Positions 15,368 through 27,032 of a stretch of DNA of 64,000 nucleotides are shown here, piece by piece. The stretch comes from DATAFF01 sp963744915. GTDB lineage: Bacteria; Pseudomonadota; Alphaproteobacteria; Rhizobiales; Aestuariivirgaceae. The notes below the pieces were generated by a model. That model searched no databases and was not told where the DNA came from. It worked only from the letters and a program-made list of their open reading frames with translations. The stretch covers positions 248,001 to 312,000 of the forward strand of contig CAVUUY010000007.1 of NCBI GenBank assembly GCA_963744915.1, given 5' to 3'. How positions within the stretch are numbered: the first letter of the stretch is position 1; each line of letters begins with the position of its first letter. The position numbers and the translations under genes are program-made.

Positions 15368-15507
15368 TCTATCCTTGTCAAATCCGAATTCTGGAACAGA
15401 TAGACACGCAAGGAAGGCTGCTCCATGGCAGAATTCGGCTCGTCTCTGCCGTAGCACCGACATCCGCGCCGACGGATTGGTCGATGCCCGAACGACGTAG
15501 GAACGCC

Positions 15508-16728
15508 ATGCCCAAGCACAAAGTCGCCATGCTGACCGCCGGGGGTCTCGCCCCGTGCCTGTCGTCTGCCGTAGCCGAGCTGATCGGGCGCTACACCGAA
15601 TTGGCGCCGGAGGCGGAGATGATCGCCTATCTCGACGGCTATGCTGGCCTCCTGCAGGGCAAATCGCTTGCCGTCACGCCTGCAGTCCGCGCCCGAGCCA
15701 ATATCCTGCATGCGCATGGCGGCTCGCCGATCGGCAACAGCCGCGTCAAGCTCACCAATGTCGCCGACTGCGTGAAGCGCGGCCTCGTCAAGGAGGGTGA
15801 AATCCCGCTGCAGGTCGCCGCCGAGCAGCTGAAGAGCGACGGCATCACCATCCTCCATACGATCGGCGGCGACGATACTTCCACCACCGTCGCGGACCTG
15901 GCGGAATATCTCGCCCGGCATGGCTACCAGCTGACCGTCGTCGGCCTCCCGAAGACCGTCGACAACGACATCGTGCCGATCCGCCAGTCGCTCGGCGCTC
16001 TGACCGCCGCCGAGCAGGGGGCGATCTTCTTCGAGAACGTCATCAACGAGGCTACCGCCAGTCCGCGCACGCTCGTCATCCATGAGGTGATGGGGCGCAA
16101 CAGCGGTTGGCTCACCGCCGCCACGGCGCGAGCGTGGAATGCGCGCCTTGCCAAGCTCGCGTTCCTGCCGGAATTCCACCTCGAGCGCCGACGAAAGACG
16201 ATCGACGGCATCTACATCCCCGAGCTCGCGCTCGACATCGAGGCCGAGGGCGGACGGCTCCGCCGCATCATGGATGCGAAAGGCAGCGTCGCGATTTTCG
16301 TCAGCGAAGGCGCCAATGCGGCGCGCATCGTCGAGGAGCTTGTCGCGAGCGGCGAGAAGGTCGACCGCGACGCCTTCGGCCACGTCAAGCTCGACAAGGT
16401 GAATGTCGGCGACTGGTTCTCCAAGCGCCTGTCGAAACTGATCGGGGCCGAGCGGACGCTGGTGCAGAAATCCGGCTACTTCGCCCGCGCCGCCCCCGCC
16501 AATGACGAGGATCGCCGCCTGATCCGGCATATGGCGCAGCTCGCCGTAGCGTGCGGCCTGAAGGGCGAGCCGGGAATCATCGGCCACGACGAGGGCAGGG
16601 ACGGAGCGCTCCGCGCCATCGAATTTTCACGTATCAAGGGTGGCAAGAAATTCGACACCGGCGCCGAGTGGTTTTCTTCTATGGTCGCCGAAATCGGCCA
16701 GCCTGTTGGAGGACCCCCATGCGTTTGA
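15508..16728 (+). CDS. pfp: Pyrophosphate-dependent 6-phosphofructokinase
   Basis: 406 residues of the phosphofructokinase fold. The phosphoryl-donor loop reads IGGDDTST (residues 119-126); Asp in place of the Gly found in ATP-PFKs (GGDG) marks PPi use. The fructose-6-phosphate site PKTVDNDI starts at residue 149, and MGRNSGWLTA follows. The enzyme interconverts fructose 6-phosphate and fructose 1,6-bisphosphate reversibly in the cytoplasm. TAGGA stands 6 bases before the ATG. It overlaps the start of the DUF3604 gene by 10 bases, so it heads a four-gene operon; what glycolysis has to do with the exported partners is unclear. Confidence 0.9.
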   Translation: MPKHKVAMLTAGGLAPCLSSAVAELIGRYTELAPEAEMIAYLDGYAGLLQGKSLAVTPAVRARANILHAHGGSPIGNSRVKLTNVADCVKRGLVKEGEIPLQVAAEQLKSDGITILHTIGGDDTSTTVADLAEYLARHGYQLTVVGLPKTVDNDIVPIRQSLGALTAAEQGAIFFENVINEATASPRTLVIHEVMGRNSGWLTAATARAWNARLAKLAFLPEFHLERRRKTIDGIYIPELALDIEAEGGRLRRIMDAKGSVAIFVSEGANAARIVEELVASGEKVDRDAFGHVKLDKVNVGDWFSKRLSKLIGAERTLVQKSGYFARAAPANDEDRRLIRHMAQLAVACGLKGEPGIIGHDEGRDGALRAIEFSRIKGGKKFDTGAEWFSSMVAEIGQPVGGPPCV

Positions 16729-18668
16729 ACATCCTGGCGACGATCATGTCCGCGACCCTCTGTTACATGGCCTGGGGCACGGGCGCCGTTCCAGCGCAGG
16801 AAGGAGCCAAGGAGGTCGGGACCGACATCGGGACCATGTACCGGGACCAGGTCGAACCCCTGTACAAGAGGCCCGGCTATTCGCCCTATGCGGGCCGCAA
16901 TTACCCGATGCGGGTCTTGTGGGGTGACACGCATCTCCATACTGCCAACTCGCTCGATGCCGCAGCGTTCGGGAATACGCTTAGACCGGAGGAGGCCTAT
17001 CGGTTTGCCCGCGGCGAGGAGGTCGTGTCCTCCACCGGGCAGCCGGTGAAGCTCAGCCGTCCGCTCGACTTCCTCGTGGTGGCGGACCATGCCGAGGGAC
17101 TGGGCTCGACGGTAGAGCTGAAGAAGGGCAATCCCCTGCTCATGGCTGATCCGGCGCTCAAGCGATGGCACGACATGATGAACTCCGACAAGGGCGGGGA
17201 GGCTGCCATCGAATTGATCCGCTCGATCGGTACCGGAACCACGCCGAAAGCGCTGTTCAATCCCAAACTGGCGCGGTCCGTGTGGCAGAACTATACGGCG
17301 ACGGCCGAACGCTACAACGAGCCTGGCCGCTTCACCGCCCTGATCGGCTATGAATGGACGTCGAACAATCAGGGTAACAATCTTCATCGTGTGGTCATCT
17401 TCAAGGATGACAAGACCAAGGCCGATCAAATCGTGCCGTTCTCTGCGGCCGACAGTGAAAATCCGGCAAAGCTCTGGAAATTCATGGATGCCTACCAGGA
17501 GAAGACGGGCGGCACCGTGCTCGCCATCCCGCACAATGGCAATCTGTCGAACGGGCGGATGTTTGCCTTGGTCGATTTCGAGGGCAAGGGGCTTTCCCGC
17601 GAATACGCCGAGACGCGCGCCAGGCTCGAGCCGGTCTACGAAGTGACCCAGATCAAGGGCGATGGCGAAGCCCATCCGTTTCTCTCGCCGAATGACGAGT
17701 TCGCCGGTTACGAGCTTTGGGACAAGGGAAATCTCGATCTCACCGAACTCAAGCGCCCGGAGATGCTGCAATATGAATATGCCCGCGAGGGATTGAAGCT
17801 CGGCCTCAAGCTGGAGCAGCAGCTGGGGATCAACCCGTATAAATTCGGCATGATCGGCTCGACGGATTCCCACACGTCCCTGGCCACTGCCGAGGAGGAC
17901 AACTTCTTCGGCAAGCATTCTGGCGCCGAGCCGAGTCCGGGCCGCGCCGAGCATGCGTTCATGCAGTCGACCGATGGCAAGGTCCGGATCATGGGTTGGG
18001 AGATGACCGCGTCGGGCTATGCCGCGGTCTGGGCTGCCGACAACACGCGCGAGGCGATATTCGATGCGCTGGAACGCAAGGAGGTCTACGCGACGACCGG
18101 GCCGCGCATGATCCTGCGTTTCTTCGGGGGGTGGGATTTTCAGCCTGGTGATGCCAAGACGCGCAGTCCGGCCGAAGTCGGCTATGTCAAAGGCGTGCCA
18201 ATGGGTGGCGATCTGAGCGCCGCGCCGGAAGGAAAGTCCCCGAGCTTTCTGATCGGCGCTCTCAAGGACCCGATCGGCGCCAATCTCGACCGCGTTCAGA
18301 TCGTCAAAGGTTGGCAGGAGGCAAACGGCGCGTTGAACGAAAAGGTCTATGACGTGGTCTGGAGCAATGCGGCGACGCGCAAGCCCGGGCCCGATGGCAA
18401 GCTGCCTCCCGTCGGCAACACCGTCGATGTGCCAAGCGCCACCTGGACCAACACGATAGGCGATCCAGAGCTGATCACCGTCTGGAGCGATCCCGACTTC
18501 AAAGCGGGAGAGCGTGCGTTCTACTACGTGCGCGTGATTGCTATCCCCACACCCCGCTGGACCGCCTATGACGCCAAGCGGTTTGGCATCCAACTGCCGA
18601 AAGAGGTGCCGATGACCACGCAGGAGCGGGCCTACACCTCGCCGATCTGGTACACACCGAAGAGCTGA
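16719..18668 (+). CDS. DUF3604 family exported PHP-like protein
   Basis: 649 residues with a signal-like N-terminus (MRLNILATIMSATLCYMAWG). PHP-type metal ligands are visible: WGDTHLHT (His72, His74), VVADHAEG (Asp123, His124), IPHNGN and IGSTDSHT. This supports a metal-dependent phosphoesterase-like fold, as expected for DUF3604, but no reaction is established. The C-terminal third carries the GLRM-like strand repeats WEMTASGYAAVWA and the phrase EVYATTGPRM that are usual in this family. GGAGG precedes the ATG. The gene overlaps pfp by 10 bases and is followed after 10 bases by a parvulin gene. Confidence 0.88.
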   Translation: MRLNILATIMSATLCYMAWGTGAVPAQEGAKEVGTDIGTMYRDQVEPLYKRPGYSPYAGRNYPMRVLWGDTHLHTANSLDAAAFGNTLRPEEAYRFARGEEVVSSTGQPVKLSRPLDFLVVADHAEGLGSTVELKKGNPLLMADPALKRWHDMMNSDKGGEAAIELIRSIGTGTTPKALFNPKLARSVWQNYTATAERYNEPGRFTALIGYEWTSNNQGNNLHRVVIFKDDKTKADQIVPFSAADSENPAKLWKFMDAYQEKTGGTVLAIPHNGNLSNGRMFALVDFEGKGLSREYAETRARLEPVYEVTQIKGDGEAHPFLSPNDEFAGYELWDKGNLDLTELKRPEMLQYEYAREGLKLGLKLEQQLGINPYKFGMIGSTDSHTSLATAEEDNFFGKHSGAEPSPGRAEHAFMQSTDGKVRIMGWEMTASGYAAVWAADNTREAIFDALERKEVYATTGPRMILRFFGGWDFQPGDAKTRSPAEVGYVKGVPMGGDLSAAPEGKSPSFLIGALKDPIGANLDRVQIVKGWQEANGALNEKVYDVVWSNAATRKPGPDGKLPPVGNTVDVPSATWTNTIGDPELITVWSDPDFKAGERAFYYVRVIAIPTPRWTAYDAKRFGIQLPKEVPMTTQERAYTSPIWYTPKS

Positions 18669-18678
18669 GCTCCGGCCG

Positions 18679-19515
18679 ATGTTCGCCAAGCTGCTGCGGG
18701 AACCGCTCCTGCACTTTCTGTTGCTGGGCGCACTGATCTTCCTCGTGTTTGGCGAACGCGCCGCCAATGACGCCAGCGCCGTTGCCACGCCCATCGTCGT
18801 GACTGCGGCGGATGTGGAGCGTTTGGCCGGGTATTTCGAGCGGACTTGGCATCGCCCACCCTCGCAGGACGAGATCCATGCGGCGGTGGACGATTACATT
18901 CGCGAGGAAGTCCTGTACCGCGCCGCACTTTCGCTCGGACTGGACAAGAACGACTCCATCGTCCGTCGGCGCCTGCGTCAGAAAATGGAGTTCCTGTTCG
19001 AGGACACCATGCAAGAGCCGCAGGAGAGCGAGCTGCGTGCATATTACGAGGCGCATCAGGCGAAGTTCCGTGTCGAGCCGTTGATCTCGTTTCGCCAGGT
19101 GTTTTTGAGCTCCAGTCGCGGCGATGCCGCCGCGGCGGACGCGCGGCAGATATTGCTGCGGGTTGCTGCCGGGGCCGACGCGCAGGATGAGGGCGATCCC
19201 TCGCTGCTCGGCGACCATTTCGAGCGAATGGCGCAGAGCCAGGTCGGAGCTCTGTTCGGCGATGCTTTCGCCCGCCAGCTCGCAGATGTCAGGGGAGCTC
19301 AATGGATCGGTCCCTTGAGCTCGGCATATGGTCTGCACATCGTCCGGGTCTCAGCGATCGAACCGGCGCGGGTGCCGCCATTCGAGGCCGTCAAGGACGC
19401 TGTCAAGCGCGAGTGGTCGAGCGAACGGCGTTCATCCGTCCTGAAGGAGCAATATGAAAAATTTCGTGCGCGCTACCAGGTGACGGTGCAGTACCCGCCG
19501 GCGGTTCGGCCATGA
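18679..19515 (+). CDS. Membrane-anchored parvulin-type peptidyl-prolyl isomerase (PpiC/SurA-like)
   Basis: 278 residues: one N-terminal membrane helix (LLHFLLLGALIFLVFGE), a helical SurA-N-like region (DEIHAAVDDYIREEVLYRAA) and a parvulin core (ISFRQVFLS ... IGPLSSAYGLHIVRVSAIEP). It should face the periplasm as a folding chaperone or isomerase. The typical parvulin FGxxAxxYS segment is poorly conserved, so isomerase activity is uncertain. It follows the DUF3604 gene by 10 bases and its stop overlaps the next start (ATGA), showing translational coupling. Confidence 0.85.
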   Translation: MFAKLLREPLLHFLLLGALIFLVFGERAANDASAVATPIVVTAADVERLAGYFERTWHRPPSQDEIHAAVDDYIREEVLYRAALSLGLDKNDSIVRRRLRQKMEFLFEDTMQEPQESELRAYYEAHQAKFRVEPLISFRQVFLSSSRGDAAAADARQILLRVAAGADAQDEGDPSLLGDHFERMAQSQVGALFGDAFARQLADVRGAQWIGPLSSAYGLHIVRVSAIEPARVPPFEAVKDAVKREWSSERRSSVLKEQYEKFRARYQVTVQYPPAVRP

Positions 19516-20507
19516 AATGGGTCGCCCTTGTCGTTGCGATCCTGGCGGCCGCGGTCTCACCGATCGGCGAAGCCGCGGGGCACGAGGTTCGCCCGGGCTA
19601 TCTGGAGCTTCGAGAGCTCCACGCCGGAAGGTTTCACATGCTCTGGAAGGTGCCGGCGCTGGGAGCGCTCCGGCTTGGCATCACCCCGCAGTTTCCCGCC
19701 TTCTGTCACTTGGACGCGGCGCCGACGTCCATGCAGGCGGGCGATGCGTTCATCGAGAGCGGCCGCATCCGATGTGAACGCACTCTTCGCGGCGAGCCCG
19801 TCGCCATCCGAGGGCTGGACGCGACGATGACCGATGTTCTGGTGCGGGTCGAAGCGCTCGACGGGACGGTGCAGAACGTGCTCCTCTCGCCCGCCTCGCC
19901 GTCCTTTGTGGTCACTTCCGTGCCGGGTCGTCTCGATGTTCTCGCAACTTATCTGCGGCTGGGCATCGAGCATATTCTGACCGGACCGGACCATCTGCTT
20001 TTCGTGCTCTGCCTGCTGTTGCTCGTCCCCTCTCTCGGCAAGCTGCTCGCAACGGTCACCGCCTTTACCCTCGCGCACAGCTTGACGCTAGGGGCCGCGA
20101 CCCTCGGCTTCATCGATCTTCCTGCCCCGCCCATCGAGGCAATGATTGCCCTGAGCATCGTCTTTCTCGCCGCCGAGCTGTTGCGGGGCGATGCCGGCCG
20201 CAGTGCCATAACGCGCAGTTATCCCTGGCTCCTGGCATTCAGCTTCGGTCTTTTGCATGGCCTCGGCTTTGCCGGCGCATTGGCGGAGATCGGCTTGCCC
20301 CATGGCGAAATCCCCGCCGCGCTTTTTGCCTTCAATATCGGGGTCGAGTTGGGGCAGCTCGCATTCATCGGCGGCGTCCTGGCCGCAATCTGCATCGGCC
20401 GAATGCTTGTCACATCGACCCCGGTATCATTTCAGCATTGGGCTGCCTACGGCATCGGGTCGGTGGCATCCTTCTGGTTGCTCGAACGGATTCTGGCCAT
20501 TTTATAG
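19512..20507 (+). CDS. HupE/UreJ-family membrane protein with N-terminal extracytoplasmic domain
   Basis: 331 residues. A signal peptide is followed by GHEVRPGYLELREL and an extracytoplasmic beta-rich domain to about residue 150, then six or so helices. The HupE/UreJ hallmark is seen in YLRLGIEHILTGPDHLLFVL and LLHGLGFAGALAEIG. HupE/UreJ relatives are linked to nickel or cobalt passage, but this long subtype is found far from urease and hydrogenase genes, as here. Its function in this operon is unknown. The last gene of the pfp-DUF3604-parvulin operon. Confidence 0.85.
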   Translation: MKWVALVVAILAAAVSPIGEAAGHEVRPGYLELRELHAGRFHMLWKVPALGALRLGITPQFPAFCHLDAAPTSMQAGDAFIESGRIRCERTLRGEPVAIRGLDATMTDVLVRVEALDGTVQNVLLSPASPSFVVTSVPGRLDVLATYLRLGIEHILTGPDHLLFVLCLLLLVPSLGKLLATVTAFTLAHSLTLGAATLGFIDLPAPPIEAMIALSIVFLAAELLRGDAGRSAITRSYPWLLAFSFGLLHGLGFAGALAEIGLPHGEIPAALFAFNIGVELGQLAFIGGVLAAICIGRMLVTSTPVSFQHWAAYGIGSVASFWLLERILAIL

Positions 20508-20510
20508 TGC

Positions 20511-20528
20511 CCTGACCCCAGGGTCAGG
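20511..20528 (+). terminator. Hairpin after the HupE/UreJ-like gene
   Basis: CCTGACC (20511-20517) pairs perfectly with GGTCAGG (20522-20528) around a 4-base loop, starting 3 bases after the stop. There is no T-run, so it may need Rho or only stabilise the 3' end of the four-gene transcript. Confidence 0.5.
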
Positions 20529-20558
20529 ATCGTCGCCATCATGAGCGGCTGTTTTCAT

Positions 20559-20632
20559 TGGAGGCCTCGCCCGGAATCGAACCGGGGTAAACGGATTTGC
20601 AGTCCGGTGCATCACCACTCTGCCACGAGGCC
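20559..20632 (-). tRNA. tRNA-Cys (GCA)
   Basis: On the minus strand the 74-base molecule has a 7-base acceptor stem GGCCTCG/CGAGGCC, discriminator U, encoded CCA, the T-loop GTTCGATTC, and an anticodon loop CTGCAAA with anticodon GCA at 20598-20600. The U discriminator is the standard identity element for cysteine tRNA. Confidence 0.95.
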
Positions 20633-20651
20633 GCTCAGGGAGGTGGTGGGG

Positions 20652-20680
20652 CTTATAACGCAACTTCAGAGCGTCGACAA
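20652..20680 (-). promoter_or_regulatory. Sigma-70-type promoter of tRNA-Cys
   Basis: On the minus strand TTGTCG (20675-20680) and TATAAG (20652-20657) are separated by 17 bases. The predicted start, about 7 bases downstream, is roughly a dozen bases before the 5' end of tRNA-Cys, which fits a short tRNA leader. Confidence 0.6.
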
Positions 20681-20771
20681 TGATCGAGGCGCCGGCATCG
20701 CGGCGCGGCGTCTTTGTCATTGGCCGGTCAGGCGCGCTCGGCTAAGTCTCCTGCAAGCGAGGAGCGAACCG

Positions 20772-21444
20772 ATGATCGATTACGCCGTGCAGCGCGCCAA
20801 TATGATCGAATCGCAGATCCGGCCCAATGGCATCACCGACGCGCGGTTGATCGCCGCCATGGCAACGATCCCGCGCGAGGCCTTCGTCCCGGAGGACCGC
20901 CAGGCGCTCGCCTATATGGACGAGGATCTGCCGCTCGGCTGGGACGGCTTCGGTCGCCGGCGGTTCCTGATCGAACCGATGTCGCTTGGTCGGCTGGTCC
21001 AGATGGCGGTGATCGAGACCGGCGACAGCGTGCTCGATGTCGGCTGTGCCACGGGCTATTCGAGCGCGGTTCTGTCGCGCCTGGCGAAGCGGGTCGTCGC
21101 GCTCGAGGACGATCCCGCACTGGCCGCGTTCGCCATGCAGCAGTTCCGCGCGCTTGGCCTCGACAATATCGAGATGGTGGCGGGGCCGCCAGCCCTCGGT
21201 CACCCCGCTCTTGCCCCTTACCAGGCGATCGTGGTCAACGGTCGCCTGCGCCGCGTGCCGGACGATCTCGTCCGCCAGCTGGCGCCGGCCGGCCGAACTC
21301 GTCGCCGCGATCGGCGACGGCGTCACCTCGCCGGCCACCGTCCTGACGCGAGCCGGTGCGTCATGGTCAAGCCGGCGGGAATTCGACATGTTCGCGCCGG
21401 AAGCCGCCGGCTTCCCCGATGTGGATCGCGGGTTTTCATTTTAG
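20772..21444 (+). pseudogene. Protein-L-isoaspartate O-methyltransferase-like gene, broken by a +1 frameshift
   Basis: The first 175 codons encode a PCMT-type methyltransferase: QRANMIESQIRPNGITDARL, PREAFVPEDRQALAYMDEDL and the SAM loop VLDVGCATGYSSAVLSRLA. Near 21296-21297 one extra A moves the true continuation (LVAAIGDGVTSPATVLTRAG to VDRGFSF, stop 21442-21444) into another frame. As written, translation runs on with unrelated residues to 21542. In many alphaproteobacteria this gene sits just before a tolC-like gene, as here, so an intact gene is expected. Sequencing error is a serious alternative to real inactivation. GGAG 7 bases before the ATG supports the start. Confidence 0.85.
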
Positions 21445-21625
21445 CCCACAGGATTTTCGTGCAGTGCCGAATTTACTCGATGACATTGGAACTTACGCTC
21501 TCTAGCCTTTTCACATGCGACTCAGGGGAGTCGCATCAGTGAGTCGGTCACGCCTGCAATTGGCTGGTAGCGTCGGGGCGCGCCGCAGCCCGGCTGTCGC
21601 CCACTGCATTGGAGAGCGGGGTATC

Positions 21626-23008
21626 ATGCGGATCGCGATCGTCGCGCCGGTGGGCCGTTTCATGGCCGCGGCGCTTGCCGCTGTCGCCCTCACCGGGACG
21701 GGCCCGACGGCTGCGCGCGCCGAATCGATCGCTGCCGCCCTTTCTTCCTCCTATATGGGCAGCCCGACGCTCAACGCCGAACGGGCGCGGCAGCGCGCCA
21801 CCGACGAGGCCGTGCCGCAGGCGCTCTCCGGCTGGCGTCCGACGGTCTCGGCCAATGGCGATGCCGGCGTGGCATGGAATGATTCGAGCATCACCAAGCC
21901 GACGCGGACAGCACCGGCAGGCGTCGCGGTCACGCTGACGCAGCCGGTTTTCCGCGGCTTCCAGACGGTCAGCGGGACGGCGCAGGCCGAAGCCCTGGTC
22001 AGTGCCGGTCGTCAGGGCCTGCTGGCAGTCGAGCAGCAGGTTCTGCTCGACGGCGCCACCGCCTATATGAACGTGATTCGCGACCGCAACGTCCTGCAGC
22101 TCCGGCAGAAGAATGTCGAGGTGCTGACCGAGCAGCTCAAGGCGTCGCAGGCTCGCTTCGATGTCGGCGAGATCACCCGCACCGATGTGGCGCAATCGCA
22201 GGCGAGCCTGGCGCTGTCGCGCTCGGCGCTGGCCGCGGCGGAGGCAAATCTCGCCACTTCGGTCGCCAATTACGTCCGGATCATCGGCTACGCGCCGGGG
22301 ACCTTGCGCTTTCCGCAACTTTCGGCATTGACGCCGAAATCCCTCGACAACGCCCTTTCGATGGCCGAGCGGATCAACCCCAACATCCTCTCCGCTGCCT
22401 TCAACGAGGAGGCGGCGCGCCACAATATCGATCTGGTGCAGGGAGGGCTGCTGCCGCAGGTCTCCTTCAACGCGCAATACACCTACAACCACCAGCCCTC
22501 GGCCGGCATCGACTGGAGCGACCAGGCGACGCTGTTCGGCCAGGTGCAGATTCCGATCTATGAGGGCGGCCTTATTTATTCCCAGGTGCGCGAGGCCAAG
22601 CAGACGGCAAGCCAAAGGCGTCTTCAGGTGGTGGATGTCCGCCGCCAGGTGCGCGAGCAGGTGTCGGACGCATGGAACCTCCTGAAAGCCGCCGAGGCGG
22701 TGATCGTCTCGAGCAAAACCCAGGTCGAGGCCAATCGGCTGGCGCTCGAAGGCGTGCGCCAGGAAGCGCTGGTCGGCTCCCGGACCACCCTCGACGTGCT
22801 CGACGCCGAGCAGACATTCGTCGATTCGCAGGTGCTGCTGGCGACGGCCGAGCGTGACCGCATCGTCTCGGCCTATCAGCTGATTGCCTCCGTCGGTCGC
22901 ATGACGGCGCGCGATCTCCAGCTCAATGTCACCTACTACGATGCCGAGCAGAACTATCTCGACGTCCGCCGCAAGTGGATCGGCACCCACGTCAACACCG
23001 TGGACTGA
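21626..23008 (+). CDS. tolC: TolC-family outer membrane channel protein
   Basis: 460 residues with a signal peptide ending near AARAES. The body shows the duplicated helical architecture of TolC: QALSGWRPTVSANGDAGV, RFDVGEITRTDVAQSQASLA in the first repeat and QPSAGIDWSDQATLFGQVQI, EALVGSRTTLDVLDAEQTFV in the second. TolC trimers span the outer membrane and periplasm and serve type I secretion and RND efflux. No pump genes are adjacent. The ATG at 21626 gives a good leader; the frame is open to 21515. It belongs to a conserved order PCMT-like, tolC, popZ, valS. Confidence 0.9.
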   Translation: MRIAIVAPVGRFMAAALAAVALTGTGPTAARAESIAAALSSSYMGSPTLNAERARQRATDEAVPQALSGWRPTVSANGDAGVAWNDSSITKPTRTAPAGVAVTLTQPVFRGFQTVSGTAQAEALVSAGRQGLLAVEQQVLLDGATAYMNVIRDRNVLQLRQKNVEVLTEQLKASQARFDVGEITRTDVAQSQASLALSRSALAAAEANLATSVANYVRIIGYAPGTLRFPQLSALTPKSLDNALSMAERINPNILSAAFNEEAARHNIDLVQGGLLPQVSFNAQYTYNHQPSAGIDWSDQATLFGQVQIPIYEGGLIYSQVREAKQTASQRRLQVVDVRRQVREQVSDAWNLLKAAEAVIVSSKTQVEANRLALEGVRQEALVGSRTTLDVLDAEQTFVDSQVLLATAERDRIVSAYQLIASVGRMTARDLQLNVTYYDAEQNYLDVRRKWIGTHVNTVD

Positions 23009-23120
23009 GCAGATCCTGTCGATAACCGTCTCGCCGCCGATCCGTCGCAATTTGCCCTGAGGAGGAATTCGGGCAATCTCAAGGCTGCAGGAAGAAGTGA
23101 TTCGCGTGAAGTGAGGCGGC

Positions 23121-24221
23121 ATGGGCAGGGCGAAAACGGCACAGGATCCCTCGATCGAATCGCTGCTCGATTCGATCCGCCGTGCCATCCATGATGGCAG
23201 CGCCGAGGCGGACGACCCGCCGCCGGCAAAGATTCAACCCGTTGCTGCCGCAAAGGGCCCTGCCGGCGACAGTCCGCAACCGGGCAAGGCGCGTCCGGCG
23301 CCGCTCAGGACGGTCCCGCCGCAAAACCCTCCCCCGCGCCTTGACCGGCCCACCGAGCCTGCCGGGGCCAGGCCGCCGCTGCGCCCGGTCCAGACCAGGC
23401 CGGCGCCGCCGGGCCCTGCCGCGTCGATGCGCGAAATGCGGGTGAGCCTGGCGCCGGCTGCCTCCGGCCCTGGCGCGCTGTCGGCCCGCACCGATGATTT
23501 CCTGGCGCTGCGCAACCGGCTCGCCAATCTGTCGATGACCCGCGACCGGCTGGCGCGAAACCTCTCCGGCCAGGACAATGGTTTTGCCGGCATCCTCGGC
23601 GGCGATGTGCGGCTCGAGGAAGCCCTGGCGCGGGCTGGCAGCCAGATGGTGCCGGAGCCGATGCCGGCCTATGACAGTTTCCGCGCTGCCCCGGAACTGC
23701 GCCACGAGCCGCTGCATGGGGCGGCGGTGCTCGACGACGTCGTCTATTCGCCTGCGCCGACCCCGGCACCGCAGTTCACCAATGGCTACGAGACCGATCC
23801 GGCGACCTACGATCCCTTGGCCGAGGGCTATGACGAGCCGGCGGCGGTGGACGAGGGCCATTACGGCTATGGCGAGCCCGCCATGGCCGACGGGCTGGCA
23901 GCCGACGATTATCGCAACCAGGGTCCCGAGCCGGCGCGGACCTGGCTGCCGGCGCAGTCGCCCTTCTCGGCCAGGCATGCCTCTCCCGACCCATCCGGAA
24001 TGCTGTCGAGCGATGCCAGCGTCGCCACCGCCAGCGCCTTCAACCGTCTGGCCGACACCATCGTGGCGCAGGCCAGCGCCGGCAATCGCTCGATCGAGGA
24101 TATCACCCGCGAGGTGCTGCGACCGATGCTGAAAAGCTGGCTCGACGAGCATCTGCCCCGCGTGGTGGAGCGCCTGGTGCGGGAGGAAATCGAGCGGGTG
24201 GCGCGGCGCGGCGGACGCTAG
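23121..24221 (+). CDS. popZ: PopZ polar organizing protein (DUF2497)
   Basis: 366 residues. The N-terminus has the short conserved helix PSIESLLDSIRRAIHD that binds client proteins in PopZ; the C-terminal about 50 residues (ITREVLRPMLKSWLDEHLPR then VVERLVREEIERVAR) form the oligomerisation module. Between them is a long low-complexity Pro/Ala/acidic linker, as in Caulobacter PopZ, which forms polar condensates anchoring ParB and the chromosome origin. It is about twice the Caulobacter length owing to the linker. It lies directly upstream of valS, 72 bases apart. Confidence 0.88.
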   Translation: MGRAKTAQDPSIESLLDSIRRAIHDGSAEADDPPPAKIQPVAAAKGPAGDSPQPGKARPAPLRTVPPQNPPPRLDRPTEPAGARPPLRPVQTRPAPPGPAASMREMRVSLAPAASGPGALSARTDDFLALRNRLANLSMTRDRLARNLSGQDNGFAGILGGDVRLEEALARAGSQMVPEPMPAYDSFRAAPELRHEPLHGAAVLDDVVYSPAPTPAPQFTNGYETDPATYDPLAEGYDEPAAVDEGHYGYGEPAMADGLAADDYRNQGPEPARTWLPAQSPFSARHASPDPSGMLSSDASVATASAFNRLADTIVAQASAGNRSIEDITREVLRPMLKSWLDEHLPRVVERLVREEIERVARRGGR

Positions 24222-24293
24222 CGGACGGTCTTGCAGTTGAAAGCTGCCGTGGCGTGGTGTTTAAAGCCATCCTTCGAAACGCCACAAGCACCC

Positions 24294-27002
<2,709 letters not shown>

Positions 27003-27032
27003 GCCGCCCCGGAGAGGTTCGTGCGCTCTGCC

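Noticed and set aside
16476..18794. Long minus-strand frame opposite the DUF3604 gene (772 codons)
   Set aside because: Shadow of a real gene with clear metal-site motifs on the + strand.
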